From Chloroflexota bacterium (GTDB lineage Bacteria > Chloroflexota > Anaerolineae > B4-G1), in the NCBI GenBank assembly GCA_003648085.1, contig QMOC01000238.1, forward strand, positions 1 through 5,086: DNA of 5,086 bases, written 5' to 3'. The notes under the pieces are model-generated. The model was not told the DNA's origin, did no database searches, and saw only the letters and a program-made list of their open reading frames with translations. Below, one piece after another: positions 1 through 5,086 of the stretch. Position 1 is the first letter of the stretch. Each line of letters starts with the position of its first letter. The translations under genes and the position numbers were made by a program.

Positions 1-1
1 G

Positions 2-88
2 CAGGAGCGGGTCTTTGAGGAGTGGTCACCGGAGGAGGCGGCCAAGAACGCTGCCGCCGAAATGCACGAGGCGGGGATGAGGCGATAA
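2..88 (+). CDS. C-terminal end of an unidentified protein (5' truncated by window edge)
   Basis: An open frame enters from the left edge and ends at TAA 86-88, giving 28 residues that finish ...WSPEEAAKNAAAEMHEAGMRR. The tail is a charged, alanine-rich amphipathic helix. The 'SPEEAAKNAAAEM' pattern resembles the final helix of type-1 extracellular solute-binding proteins of sugar ABC transporters, but 28 residues are too few to assign a family. That resemblance is a hint, not a call. The IS630 relic starts about 15 bp after the stop, so the gene may have lost its native downstream neighbour to that insertion. No terminator hairpin is visible after the stop. The reading frame is supported by GC-rich third positions and a clean stop. 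Identity is unknown. Confidence 0.5.
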   Translation, partial: QERVFEEWSPEEAAKNAAAEMHEAGMRR

Positions 89-103
89 GGCCCGACAGAG
101 AAT

Positions 104-319
104 ACCCGGTTTGATGAACTTCCCCAGCCTCTCGATCAGATTCAGGTTGGGTGAGTAGGGTAGGAGAAAGAGGAGTTCAATCACCAGAGAACACCGAGAA
201 AGGGCTGGAGGACGAAGTGTGCCGCATCCGTTCTTTCAGTCTCTCCAAGCCACCGCTCTGATACATATCTTCCTGACTGTTGGCTGGCTGACACGCACGA
301 TGTGGCTGATAAGGTAGGT
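104..319 (-). pseudogene. IS630-family transposase relic, internally deleted and frameshifted
   Basis: Read on the minus strand, this gap contains four pieces of one transposase in the correct order. Block 1 (319-269) is a helix-turn-helix, TYLISHIVRVSQPTVRK. Block 1b (269-231), in another frame, is DMYQSGGLERLKE, the usual continuation of that domain. Block 2 (228-184), in the third frame, is DAAHFVLQPFLGVLW, matching the segment around the first catalytic Asp of the IS630 DDE domain. It runs into a TGA at 183-181. Block 3 (181-104), back in the first frame, is I-ELLFLLPYSPNLNLIERL-GKF, carrying the catalytic Glu segment usually written PPYSPNLNLIERLWKF. Here one Pro is Leu and the Trp is Gly. 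About 216 bp remain of a gene normally near 1 kb. The zinc-free DDE core between the blocks is missing, so it cannot make an active enzyme. I see no terminal inverted repeats or TA duplication. The family assignment rests on remembered IS630 motifs. Confidence 0.82.
311..318 (+). promoter_or_regulatory. Shine-Dalgarno-like site for the beta-CASP nuclease gene
   Basis: AAGGTAGG lies 8 nt before the ATG at 327. It is an interrupted match to the anti-SD complement and the only purine-rich site near this start. It lies inside sequence that reads as the helix-turn-helix block of the IS630 relic on the other strand, so the ribosome-binding site appears to come from insertion-sequence DNA. No confident -10/-35 pair was found between 89 and 326. 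Confidence 0.5.
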
Positions 320-326
320 CTACACT

Positions 327-1739
327 ATGAAGATACAATTTCTTGGCGCAGCGCAGACCGTCACCGGCTCCCAGCATCTCATCACCGCCAACGGGAGCCG
401 CGTCCTGCTGGAGTGCGGGCTGTTCCAGGGCAAGCGGCGGGAGAGTTTCGAGCGCAACCGCAACCTGCCCTTCGACGGTGCGAGCGTGGATGCTCTCATC
501 CTCTCCCACGCCCACATTGACCACTCCGGCAATATCCCCAACCTGGTGCGCAACGGGTTCCGGGGCTCCATCTACTGCACCTTCGCCACACGCGACCTGT
601 GCTCGGCGATGTTGCGCGACGCGGCCTACATTCAGGAGCACGACGTCGCCTACGTCAACAAGAAGCGTGCCCGCAAAGGGCTACCGCCGGTCGAGCCAAT
701 CTACACCCACGCCGACGCCATTGCCAGCCTGGAGCACTTCGTCAGCGTGGGCTATGAGAAGCCCGTGACCATCGCGCCGGGGGTGCGCTGCACCTTCCTC
801 GACGCGGGGCATATCCTCGGTTCGGCCATCGTTCTGCTGGAGATCGAAGAGGGCGGGCGGCAGACACGATTGCTCTTCAGCGGTGACCTGGGGCGACAGG
901 ATATGCCGATCCTGCGCGACCCCACCCCCGCGCCGCCGGCCGACGTGCTCATCATCGAATCCACCTACGGTGACCGGCTCCATCCGCCCCACGAGGAGGC
1001 CGAGCAGCGGCTGTGCAATCTGATCGGCGAGACGTGCGCCCACGGCGGCAAAGTCGTCATCCCTGCCTTCGCCGTCGGTCGCACGCAGGAGATCGTCTAC
1101 AGCCTGCACCGGCTGGCGAGCGCCCACAAACTGCCCGACGTGCCCATCTTCGTGGATAGCCCCCTGGCGGTGAACGTGACCGAGGTCTTCCGGCTTCATC
1201 CCGAGTGTTATGACCACGAACTGCGGGAGTTTATCGCCCAGGATCGCCACCCTGACCCCTTTGGCTTCGACCGCCTGCGGTATATCCGCAACGTAGAGGA
1301 CTCTAAAGCGCTCAACGACCTGGAGGGGCCGGCGGTCATCATCAGCGCTTCGGGGATGTGCGAGGCGGGGCGAGTGCAACATCATCTCAAGCACACCATC
1401 GGCGACCCGCGCAACGCGGTGCTGATCGTCAGTTGGCAGGCCCCGCACACGCTGGGCCGGCGGCTGGTCGAGCGGCAGAAGGTGGTGAAGATCTTCGGCG
1501 AGGAGTTCCCCCTGCGAGCCCGCGTCGAGGTTATCAATGGCTACAGCGCCCACGCCGATAGGAATGGGCTGCTGAGTTGGGTGAGACCCATCGCCCGCGA
1601 CCTGCGGCGCGCCTTCGTCGTGCATGGCGACCCCGGCCCGGCGGCGGCGTTGGCCGATGGACTGCGGCAACTGGGCGTGCGCGACGTGGCAGTGCCTAAG
1701 GAGGGGGATATGTTTCAGATCGGGGGGCGACAAGATTGA
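327..1739 (+). CDS. MBL-fold beta-CASP RNA metallo-hydrolase (CPSF73/YSH1-like ribonuclease)
   Basis: This 470-residue protein has the full layout of a bacterial YSH1-type (COG1236) zinc-dependent RNA nuclease, which is expected to act in the cytoplasm as an endo- and/or 5' exoribonuclease. It opens with MKIQFLGAAQTVTGS, the usual start of the family. The zinc motif HAHIDHSG is at 61-68, motif 3 is the His of DAGHILGSA (H162), and motif 4 is the Asp of FSGDLGR (D187). The beta-CASP insert follows: motif A in ESTYGDR (E211), then IPAFAVGRTQE near 245-255 and SASGM at 340-344. Motif B is H409 in GYSAHAD and motif C is H433 in VVHGDP. All metal ligands expected for catalysis appear present. The residue often given as Asp in motif 1 (DCGLFQG) is Glu here (E29). 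The start is supported by AAGGTAGG 8 nt upstream and by the conserved N-terminus. proC follows after 18 bp, so the two are probably co-transcribed, although no functional link is known. The RNA substrate cannot be inferred. Confidence 0.93.
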   Translation: MKIQFLGAAQTVTGSQHLITANGSRVLLECGLFQGKRRESFERNRNLPFDGASVDALILSHAHIDHSGNIPNLVRNGFRGSIYCTFATRDLCSAMLRDAAYIQEHDVAYVNKKRARKGLPPVEPIYTHADAIASLEHFVSVGYEKPVTIAPGVRCTFLDAGHILGSAIVLLEIEEGGRQTRLLFSGDLGRQDMPILRDPTPAPPADVLIIESTYGDRLHPPHEEAEQRLCNLIGETCAHGGKVVIPAFAVGRTQEIVYSLHRLASAHKLPDVPIFVDSPLAVNVTEVFRLHPECYDHELREFIAQDRHPDPFGFDRLRYIRNVEDSKALNDLEGPAVIISASGMCEAGRVQHHLKHTIGDPRNAVLIVSWQAPHTLGRRLVERQKVVKIFGEEFPLRARVEVINGYSAHADRNGLLSWVRPIARDLRRAFVVHGDPGPAAALADGLRQLGVRDVAVPKEGDMFQIGGRQD

Positions 1740-1757
1740 TATTGATGAGGAGGAGCA

Positions 1758-2636
1758 ATGGCAACGGGTGAACTACAAGAATTGACGCTCGCTTTCATCG
1801 GCAGCGGGACGATGGCCGAGGCGATGATCCAGGCGCTGCTACGCGCCGGTGAGGTGACACCGGAGCAGATCATCGCCAGCGGCCCGCGGGTTGAACGGGG
1901 TGACGAACTGCGGGCCCGCTACGGTGTGCGCGTCACCACCGATAACGTCGCGGCCGCCGGCAAGGCCGACATCGTGATTCTGTCGGTCAAGCCCCAGGTG
2001 CTGCCCTTTGTGCTGGCCGAGTTGCGCGGTCACATCCGGCCCACCGCGCTGGTGTTCTCCATCGTCGCGGGGAGTCCCATCACCACCATCCGCGCCGGGC
2101 TCAACCACGATGCTGTTGTGCGCACCATGCCCAACACCCCGGCTCAGATTGGGGAGGGGATGACCGTGTGGACCGCTGCGCCTGCGGTCACCGAAGAGCA
2201 GCGTGCCCAGACGCAGGCCATCTTGCAGACGATGGGCCTGGAGATGTACGTCACCCACGAGGACGCGCTGAACATGGCCACCGCCGTCAGCGGCACCGGT
2301 CCCACCTACGTCTTCCTGCTGATGGAGGCGTTAGTGGACGCGGCGGTGCACCTGGGTTTCTCCCGTCGCCAGGCACGCACGCTCGTCATCCAGACGGTGC
2401 TCGGCTCCGCCAAGTTCGCCCAGCAATCGGACCTCCACCTAGCCCAATTGCGCAATATGGTCACCTCCCCCGGTGGCACCAGCGCCGAGGCGATCTACCA
2501 GTTGGAGAAGGGAAGGATGCGCACGATCCTCTCCAAAGCCATCTGGGCAGCCTACAAGAAATCGCGCCTGCTGGGGGAACGCGCTCAGCAGCCGCTGGAG
2601 GGCCCGCTGAAGGTCGGCAACGAGGAGGAGGGCTAG
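1758..2636 (+). CDS. proC: Pyrroline-5-carboxylate reductase
   Basis: This is the last enzyme of proline synthesis, reducing L-pyrroline-5-carboxylate to L-proline with NAD(P)H in the cytoplasm. The 292-residue length is slightly above the usual 265-280. An N-terminal Rossmann fold begins LAFIGSGTMAEA (glycine motif at 15-19), followed by the family motifs SVKP at 76-79 and MPNTPA at 124-129. The C-terminal dimerisation and active-site domain carries SGTGPTYVF (178-186), the counterpart of the common SGSGPAY, and the signature TSPGGTSAEAIYQLEKG at 236-252. The extra length is a polar tail after residue 270 ending in EEEG. The start is fixed by a strong GAGGAGGAG at 1747-1755 just before the ATG. 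It follows the beta-CASP nuclease gene by 18 bp, which suggests one operon. It converges on the cupin gene with only 14 bp between stops and no obvious terminator. There is no sign of damage, so it is probably functional. Confidence 0.96.
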   Translation: MATGELQELTLAFIGSGTMAEAMIQALLRAGEVTPEQIIASGPRVERGDELRARYGVRVTTDNVAAAGKADIVILSVKPQVLPFVLAELRGHIRPTALVFSIVAGSPITTIRAGLNHDAVVRTMPNTPAQIGEGMTVWTAAPAVTEEQRAQTQAILQTMGLEMYVTHEDALNMATAVSGTGPTYVFLLMEALVDAAVHLGFSRRQARTLVIQTVLGSAKFAQQSDLHLAQLRNMVTSPGGTSAEAIYQLEKGRMRTILSKAIWAAYKKSRLLGERAQQPLEGPLKVGNEEEG

Positions 2637-2650
2637 GAAGGCCTGAGGTC

Positions 2651-3109
2651 TCACGTGATCCGTGGCCCCGCCGTCCAGTCGTAGCCAATCTCGGGGTCGT
2701 CGTGGGGGATGCGCCCCTCATCGCTGCCGTCGTACTCGTGGGAGGTCACGTAAAAAACGTGCGCTGGCCCGTTCAGCACCCGGTAGCCGTGGGCCACGCC
2801 GGGTGGGATTTTCAACACTATCGGGGGCTGCCCCTCTCCCATCAGCAATTCCTGTAACTCGCCATAGGTAGGCGAATCGAGGCGGGTGTCGTAGAGGGCT
2901 GCCTTGATGGTGCCCGCCGCCACATACCACCAGTCCGTCTGCCTCTGGTGCACGTGCCAGGCCTTGGCCACGCCCTGGTAGGACATGGTGTGGCTCCACT
3001 GGCCGAAGCCCTCCGGGAAGATGGCATCGCTGGCGCGGATGATCTCACGGAAGAAGCCCCGCTCGTCCGTGTGGGTCACCAGTTCTTTGATCTCGACACC
3101 GTGGATCAT
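2651..3109 (-). CDS. RmlC-like cupin, dTDP-4-dehydrorhamnose 3,5-epimerase-related
   Basis: The 152 residues follow the RmlC (COG1898) pattern. The opening MIHGVEIKELVTHTDERGFF matches the 'DxRG.F.E' start of sugar-nucleotide epimerases. The line AKAWHVHQRQTDWWYVAAGTIKAAL (49-72) corresponds to the RGLHYQ...V.G strand pair, and IPPGVAHGYRVL (101-112) and FYVTSHEYD...DDPEIGYDW (119-145) correspond to the C-terminal core. H52 or H54 would be the catalytic base equivalent and H107 the conserved cupin His. Y126 may stand for the active-site Tyr. True RmlC enzymes are about 180 residues and have a Lys after the His strand. Here that region is TDWWYV and no obvious Lys is present, so the substrate may not be dTDP-4-keto-6-deoxyglucose. 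It may be another sugar epimerase, isomerase or a non-enzymatic cupin. No rmlA, rmlB or rmlD neighbours are present. GAGGAG at 3116-3121, 6 nt before the ATG, supports this start. Confidence 0.85.
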   Translation of the reverse strand: MIHGVEIKELVTHTDERGFFREIIRASDAIFPEGFGQWSHTMSYQGVAKAWHVHQRQTDWWYVAAGTIKAALYDTRLDSPTYGELQELLMGEGQPPIVLKIPPGVAHGYRVLNGPAHVFYVTSHEYDGSDEGRIPHDDPEIGYDWTAGPRIT

Positions 3110-3148
3110 TGGGTACTCCTCATGTGCTTGTTTACCGTCTTGTCCGGC

Positions 3149-3261
3149 GCAGCGGATGATAACGGATAAGCGGATGGCAGTACGCCACGGATAGAGCGGC
3201 AGGGGCGTTTGGTGATGTGTCTCTACCGGCGCTACTCATTTATCCGCTATTCATCTGTTGC
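3149..3261. repeat. Imperfect 22-nt inverted repeat with clustered CGGAT boxes
   Basis: The arm at 3149-3169 (GCAGCGGATGATAACGGATAA) is matched on the opposite strand by 3240-3261 (TTATCCGCTATTCATCTG followed by TTGC), with three transitions and one extra base, across a 70-nt spacer. Around the first arm CGGAT occurs four times on the plus strand (starting at 3153, 3163, 3171 and 3188), and ATCCG occurs at 3242 within the second arm. The region lies upstream of the cupin start on the minus strand. It could be an operator array, part of a folded leader RNA, or a decayed repeat family. No clear -10/-35 could be chosen for the cupin gene. Confidence 0.5.
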
Positions 3262-3277
3262 CCCTCACCCGGTAGAC
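3219..3277. repeat. Long-loop hairpin downstream of the M50 gene
   Basis: GTCTCTACCGG at 3219-3229 pairs with CCGGTAGAC at 3269-3277, giving nine base pairs with a 2-nt bulge and a 39-nt loop. It begins 11 nt after the M50 stop on the minus strand, where a terminator would sit. The loop is long and no T-run follows on the minus strand (ACATCACC), so intrinsic termination is doubtful. It encloses the second arm of the larger inverted repeat, so the two structures would compete. Confidence 0.4.
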
Positions 3278-3287
3278 AAATACCTCC

Positions 3288-4460
3288 TCATCTTACCTGG
3301 ATTTCCCGCAATGGCGCGGGCATGAAGGTCAGGACGAAGATCAGCAACACCAGCAGCCCCAGCGCAACCCGCCGCCAATCGGGCTTGGTGGCATCGTCAA
3401 GCGGTGGCGGGTGGCGTGCGTTTAGCAGCAGGTTCAGAAAGCCCCAGGTCAGCCAGAATCCGCCGGCTCCATTGCCGAGCATCATCAAAATCCCTCCCCA
3501 GGCTATCATTGCCACGATGAGAACGTAGCCCAGCGTCCACGCTCGGCGGCCCAGCAGCGCGTAACTGACGTGCCCGCCGTCCAGTTGCCCTACCGGTATC
3601 AGGTTGATCATCGTGACCAGCAGCCCGGCCCAGGCGGCGAAGGCGACCGGATGCAGCCACACGTCCACCCCGTTGCTGGGGAGGATTTTACCGAACATCA
3701 GGTATTTGAGCGCCAGGTAGAGCAGCGAATTGCCTTCTTGTAGGGCGACCTTTACGTCGGGAGGAGGAGGTCCGACGCTGGAAAGCGCCAGCCCCAGGAT
3801 GAGCAGGGGGATGGCGACGATGAGGCCACCCAGAGGGCCGGCGACGCCGATGTCGAACAGGGCCTTACGGTTGCGCATCGGCGCCCGCTGCACGATGACC
3901 GCGCCCATCGTCCCAAGGATATTGGGCATGGGGATGAAGTAGGGCAGGCTGACGGGCGAGCCATATCGTCGGGCGACGAAGTAGTGGCTCAGTTCGTGGG
4001 CCAGGAGGATGCCCATTAATGTGCCCGCGAAGGGAAGCCCCCAGTATAAATGGGTCAGTGGCATCAGTAACACATCAACTGGCGGCGAGTTGTTGGTGAG
4101 CACCCTAGCATCCGCCAGCGCGTATCTGGCGCCAATGTAGAGCACGGTGAGGAGTGTCGCCAGGAACAGCACCACGTTGAGCCACACCCGGCTCGGCCGG
4201 GGCTTGACCACGCCTTTGGTGGCGACGACCTCGTGCCTTCCGCCGGGTCGGCTGCGGAGCCAGGCGGTGTAGCCGAGGGCGGCAAAGCGCCGCGTCATGT
4301 GCTCAAAGGCAGTCTCCGTATCGCCGTGCACCTGGCCCCGAAAGGCGATCACCGCATCGGGGGGCTGCACCACCTCATGCTCCTCGATGTACATCAGACC
4401 TGAAAGTTGCCGTCGCAACCGCTCGACCATCATCGGCTGAGCAGGCACTGTGAATTCCAT
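3288..4460 (-). CDS. M50-family site-2-protease-like membrane metalloprotease
   Basis: This 390-residue integral membrane zinc protease probably cleaves substrates within the membrane. The zinc-binding HExxH is HELSH at 155-159, inside a hydrophobic segment. The third ligand motif is NLIPVGQLDGGH, with D294 at its centre. Both are hallmarks of S2P/M50 peptidases, and the motif style (AHELSHYFVARRYG, FDIGVAGPLGG at 202-212) recalls the cyanobacterial/plastid EGY-type branch. An N-terminal soluble part of about 90 residues precedes the first membrane segment (about 92-112). Further hydrophobic stretches lie near 141-160, 206-230, 271-290, 309-330 and 366-382, with a short basic tail. No PDZ domain is visible. 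The frame remains open to 4544, but ATG 4460 is chosen. It has AAGGAG 8 nt upstream, and a TATAAT promoter lies inside the would-be extension. The substrate is unknown, and no anti-sigma factor or regulator is adjacent. Confidence 0.92.
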   Translation of the reverse strand: MEFTVPAQPMMVERLRRQLSGLMYIEEHEVVQPPDAVIAFRGQVHGDTETAFEHMTRRFAALGYTAWLRSRPGGRHEVVATKGVVKPRPSRVWLNVVLFLATLLTVLYIGARYALADARVLTNNSPPVDVLLMPLTHLYWGLPFAGTLMGILLAHELSHYFVARRYGSPVSLPYFIPMPNILGTMGAVIVQRAPMRNRKALFDIGVAGPLGGLIVAIPLLILGLALSSVGPPPPDVKVALQEGNSLLYLALKYLMFGKILPSNGVDVWLHPVAFAAWAGLLVTMINLIPVGQLDGGHVSYALLGRRAWTLGYVLIVAMIAWGGILMMLGNGAGGFWLTWGFLNLLLNARHPPPLDDATKPDWRRVALGLLVLLIFVLTFMPAPLREIQVR

Positions 4461-4468
4461 ATTCCTGT

Positions 4469-4474
4469 CTCCTT
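4469..4474 (-). promoter_or_regulatory. Shine-Dalgarno site fixing the M50 protease start
   Basis: AAGGAG on the minus strand sits 8 nt before the ATG at 4460. It is the best ribosome-binding site in the region. The upstream ATG at 4544 has no comparable site, so this element decides the shorter start. Confidence 0.75.
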
Positions 4475-4496
4475 GTTCCAGTGCTTCTCCACCCCT

Positions 4497-4524
4497 ATTA
4501 TACCCCATAAGCGTGAAAGGTAAA
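4497..4524 (-). promoter_or_regulatory. Sigma70-type promoter for the M50 protease gene
   Basis: On the minus strand a perfect -10 box TATAAT (4502-4497) lies 16 bp after TTTACC (4524-4519), which matches four of six -35 consensus bases (TTGACA). Transcription would begin near 4490 and give a leader of about 30 nt containing the AAGGAG site. This separates the protease from the mut7-C gene as its own unit. The -35 is weak, and neither element has been tested. Confidence 0.7.
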
Positions 4525-4593
4525 GAGGTCCGTTTCGGCTCCAATCGGGCCGCCGCAACGGGGACATTCAGGCACCGTCGGGCTCTCCTGCAT
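4498..4593 (-). CDS. Candidate 31-residue CxxC mini-ORF
   Basis: In the frame shifted by one from the end of mut7-C, ATG 4593-4591 opens a 31-codon frame that ends at TAA 4500-4498. The peptide contains PECPRCGGPIG, a typical zinc-knuckle half, followed by AETDLFTFHAYGV. A weak GAGAGG lies about 4 nt before the ATG. The ORF overlaps the last 26 bases of mut7-C, an arrangement consistent with translational coupling. Against it: it is very short, it has only one CxxC pair, and it covers a hairpin and the TATAAT box of the next gene. It could be a chance frame or the remnant of a longer zinc-ribbon protein. Function unknown. Confidence 0.22.
   Translation of the reverse strand: MQESPTVPECPRCGGPIGAETDLFTFHAYGV
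4530..4561 (-). terminator. Possible terminator hairpin after the mut7-C gene
   Basis: Arms 4552-4561 and 4530-4539 form CCGTT/AACGG and CGGC/GCCG pairs separated by one mismatch, around a 12-nt loop. The stem begins 6 nt after the mut7-C stop. The following minus-strand sequence, ACCTCTTTACCTTT, is only moderately T-rich, so this is a weak intrinsic terminator at best. Its place between the mut7-C stop and the M50 promoter supports the role. Confidence 0.38.
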
Positions 4594-5047
4594 TGAACCT
4601 CTCTATCAGATCATGCATCATCTGGATGTGGGTACCCGGCCAGTAGACCCGCCCGCAGCCAGGGCAACGGCGGAACTCGGACTGGGTCCTCAGTACATAG
4701 GGGGGCACGCGGTCGGCGATTTCGGCGGGGGAGACAGGTTCCAGCACAGCGTTACACACAGCACAGCGGGAGAGAGCCGGGTGGAGTGGGGGACCGAGGG
4801 CGTCGCGCACCTCCCGTAGTTGCTCCTCCAGTGTCTCCGATTGGATCAGCAGCGTGCGCAGGCCACGGCGGGCTGCCAGTTCGTGGTCGCGGGTGAGCAA
4901 GATTCGGCCTTCGGCGCGGGCGCGGCGGGCCAGTTCGGGGTCGCTGGCGGCGTTGTCGTAGGCAGTGTCGTAACCCAGCAGCCGCAGCCACTTCGCCAGT
5001 TTGCCCAGCATACCGTCGGCCAGAAGTCGTAGTGATTCGTCATTCAT
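4568..5047 (-). CDS. Mut7-C/PIN-like RNase domain protein with zinc ribbon
   Basis: This 159-residue protein fits the Mut7-C RNase family (PF01927, COG1656), predicted cytoplasmic ribonucleases related to PIN domains and to the C-terminus of C. elegans Mut-7. The nuclease half starts LLADGMLGKLAKWLRLLGYDT (8-28), with D11 as the first acidic residue. It continues with ASDPELARRA and RILLTRD (48-54), with D54 as another catalytic candidate. The C-terminal half is a zinc ribbon with C95-x2-C98 and C128-x2-C131 (CPGCGRVYWPGTH), followed by a helix. Length and domain order are normal for a stand-alone member. ATG 5047 places the domain at the very N-terminus, as is usual, but no Shine-Dalgarno precedes it. 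The frame stays open to the window edge, so a longer protein cannot be excluded. A possible hairpin follows the stop, and the M50 gene downstream has its own promoter. The RNA target is unknown. Confidence 0.9.
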   Translation of the reverse strand: MNDESLRLLADGMLGKLAKWLRLLGYDTAYDNAASDPELARRARAEGRILLTRDHELAARRGLRTLLIQSETLEEQLREVRDALGPPLHPALSRCAVCNAVLEPVSPAEIADRVPPYVLRTQSEFRRCPGCGRVYWPGTHIQMMHDLIERFNAGEPDGA

Positions 5048-5086
5048 CGCACTTGGCGAAAACGGTAGAGTCTGGTAAGATTGGTA

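Noticed and set aside
89..330. Intact IS630 or MITE with terminal inverted repeats
   Set aside because: No matching terminal repeats or flanking TA duplication can be seen at either end of the relic, and its frames are broken.
177..641. 154-codon minus-strand frame running from inside the nuclease gene into the upstream gap
   Set aside because: Only its last part contains real signal, namely the GGLERLKE block of the IS630 relic. The rest is antisense to the nuclease and does not resemble a transposase, so the frame is fortuitous.
681..1733. 350-codon open frame on the minus strand opposite the beta-CASP nuclease
   Set aside because: It mirrors a well-supported gene in GC-rich DNA, has no recognisable motif, and its protein is low-complexity in Gly, Asp and Val. 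It is a shadow frame.
2600..2680. Bidirectional terminator between proC and the cupin gene
   Set aside because: Only 4-bp stems such as CACG/CGTG and a GGCC pair can be drawn, with no T-run on either strand. The evidence is too weak to annotate.
2168..2857. 229-codon plus-strand frame across proC and into the cupin gene
   Set aside because: It overlaps two strongly supported genes in other frames, and its composition is Arg/Pro/Gly-rich. No RBS or family motif is visible.
4461..4544. N-terminal extension of the M50 protease to ATG 4544
   Set aside because: The extension contains the TATAAT promoter and the AAGGAG site, and the extra 28 residues look unlike a protein N-terminus of the family.
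1..5086. CRISPR array, tRNA or rRNA gene
   Set aside because: No regularly spaced direct repeats, no cloverleaf-like sequence ending in CCA, and no conserved rRNA core sequence was recognised on either strand.

Overview
This is a GC-rich bacterial window (about 60% G+C by eye, more in third codon positions). It holds five complete protein genes, one truncated gene end and a degraded insertion-sequence relic. The gene set and protein style would fit a thermophilic or environmental Chloroflexota (Anaerolineae-like) genome. That placement is an impression only, because the window has no rRNA, tRNA or lineage marker.

Layout, left to right. Positions 2-88 are the 3' end of an unidentified plus-strand gene. 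Positions 104-319 (minus strand) hold the remains of an IS630-family transposase: four short conserved blocks in the correct order but in different frames, with large internal deletions. The relic ends directly in front of a two-gene plus-strand unit. That unit is a beta-CASP metallo-beta-lactamase RNA nuclease (327-1739) followed 18 bp later by proC, pyrroline-5-carboxylate reductase (1758-2636). The rest is on the minus strand, converging on proC: a Mut7-C/PIN-like RNase with a zinc ribbon (5047-4568), an M50 site-2-protease-like membrane metalloprotease (4460-3288) and a short RmlC-like cupin (3109-2651).

Regulation. The clearest regulatory element is a sigma70-type promoter (-10 TATAAT at 4497-4502) just upstream of the M50 protease. 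It sits after an imperfect hairpin that may end the Mut7-C transcript. Together with a good Shine-Dalgarno sequence it moves the M50 start to 4460 and makes that gene its own transcription unit. The 178-bp gap between the M50 gene and the cupin gene holds clustered CGGAT boxes and two nested inverted repeats. No gap longer than 300 bp lacks a gene.

How the genes relate. They look like ordinary housekeeping or accessory genes: two RNA-processing nucleases, proline synthesis, membrane proteolysis, and probable sugar-nucleotide or polysaccharide metabolism. They do not form an obvious shared pathway, and I see no convincing new multi-gene system. The parts most worth a second look are the mosaic IS630 relic, which appears to supply the Shine-Dalgarno of the nuclease gene; a 31-codon CxxC mini-ORF between mut7-C and the M50 gene; the repeat-rich cupin leader; and the non-canonical residues of the cupin.
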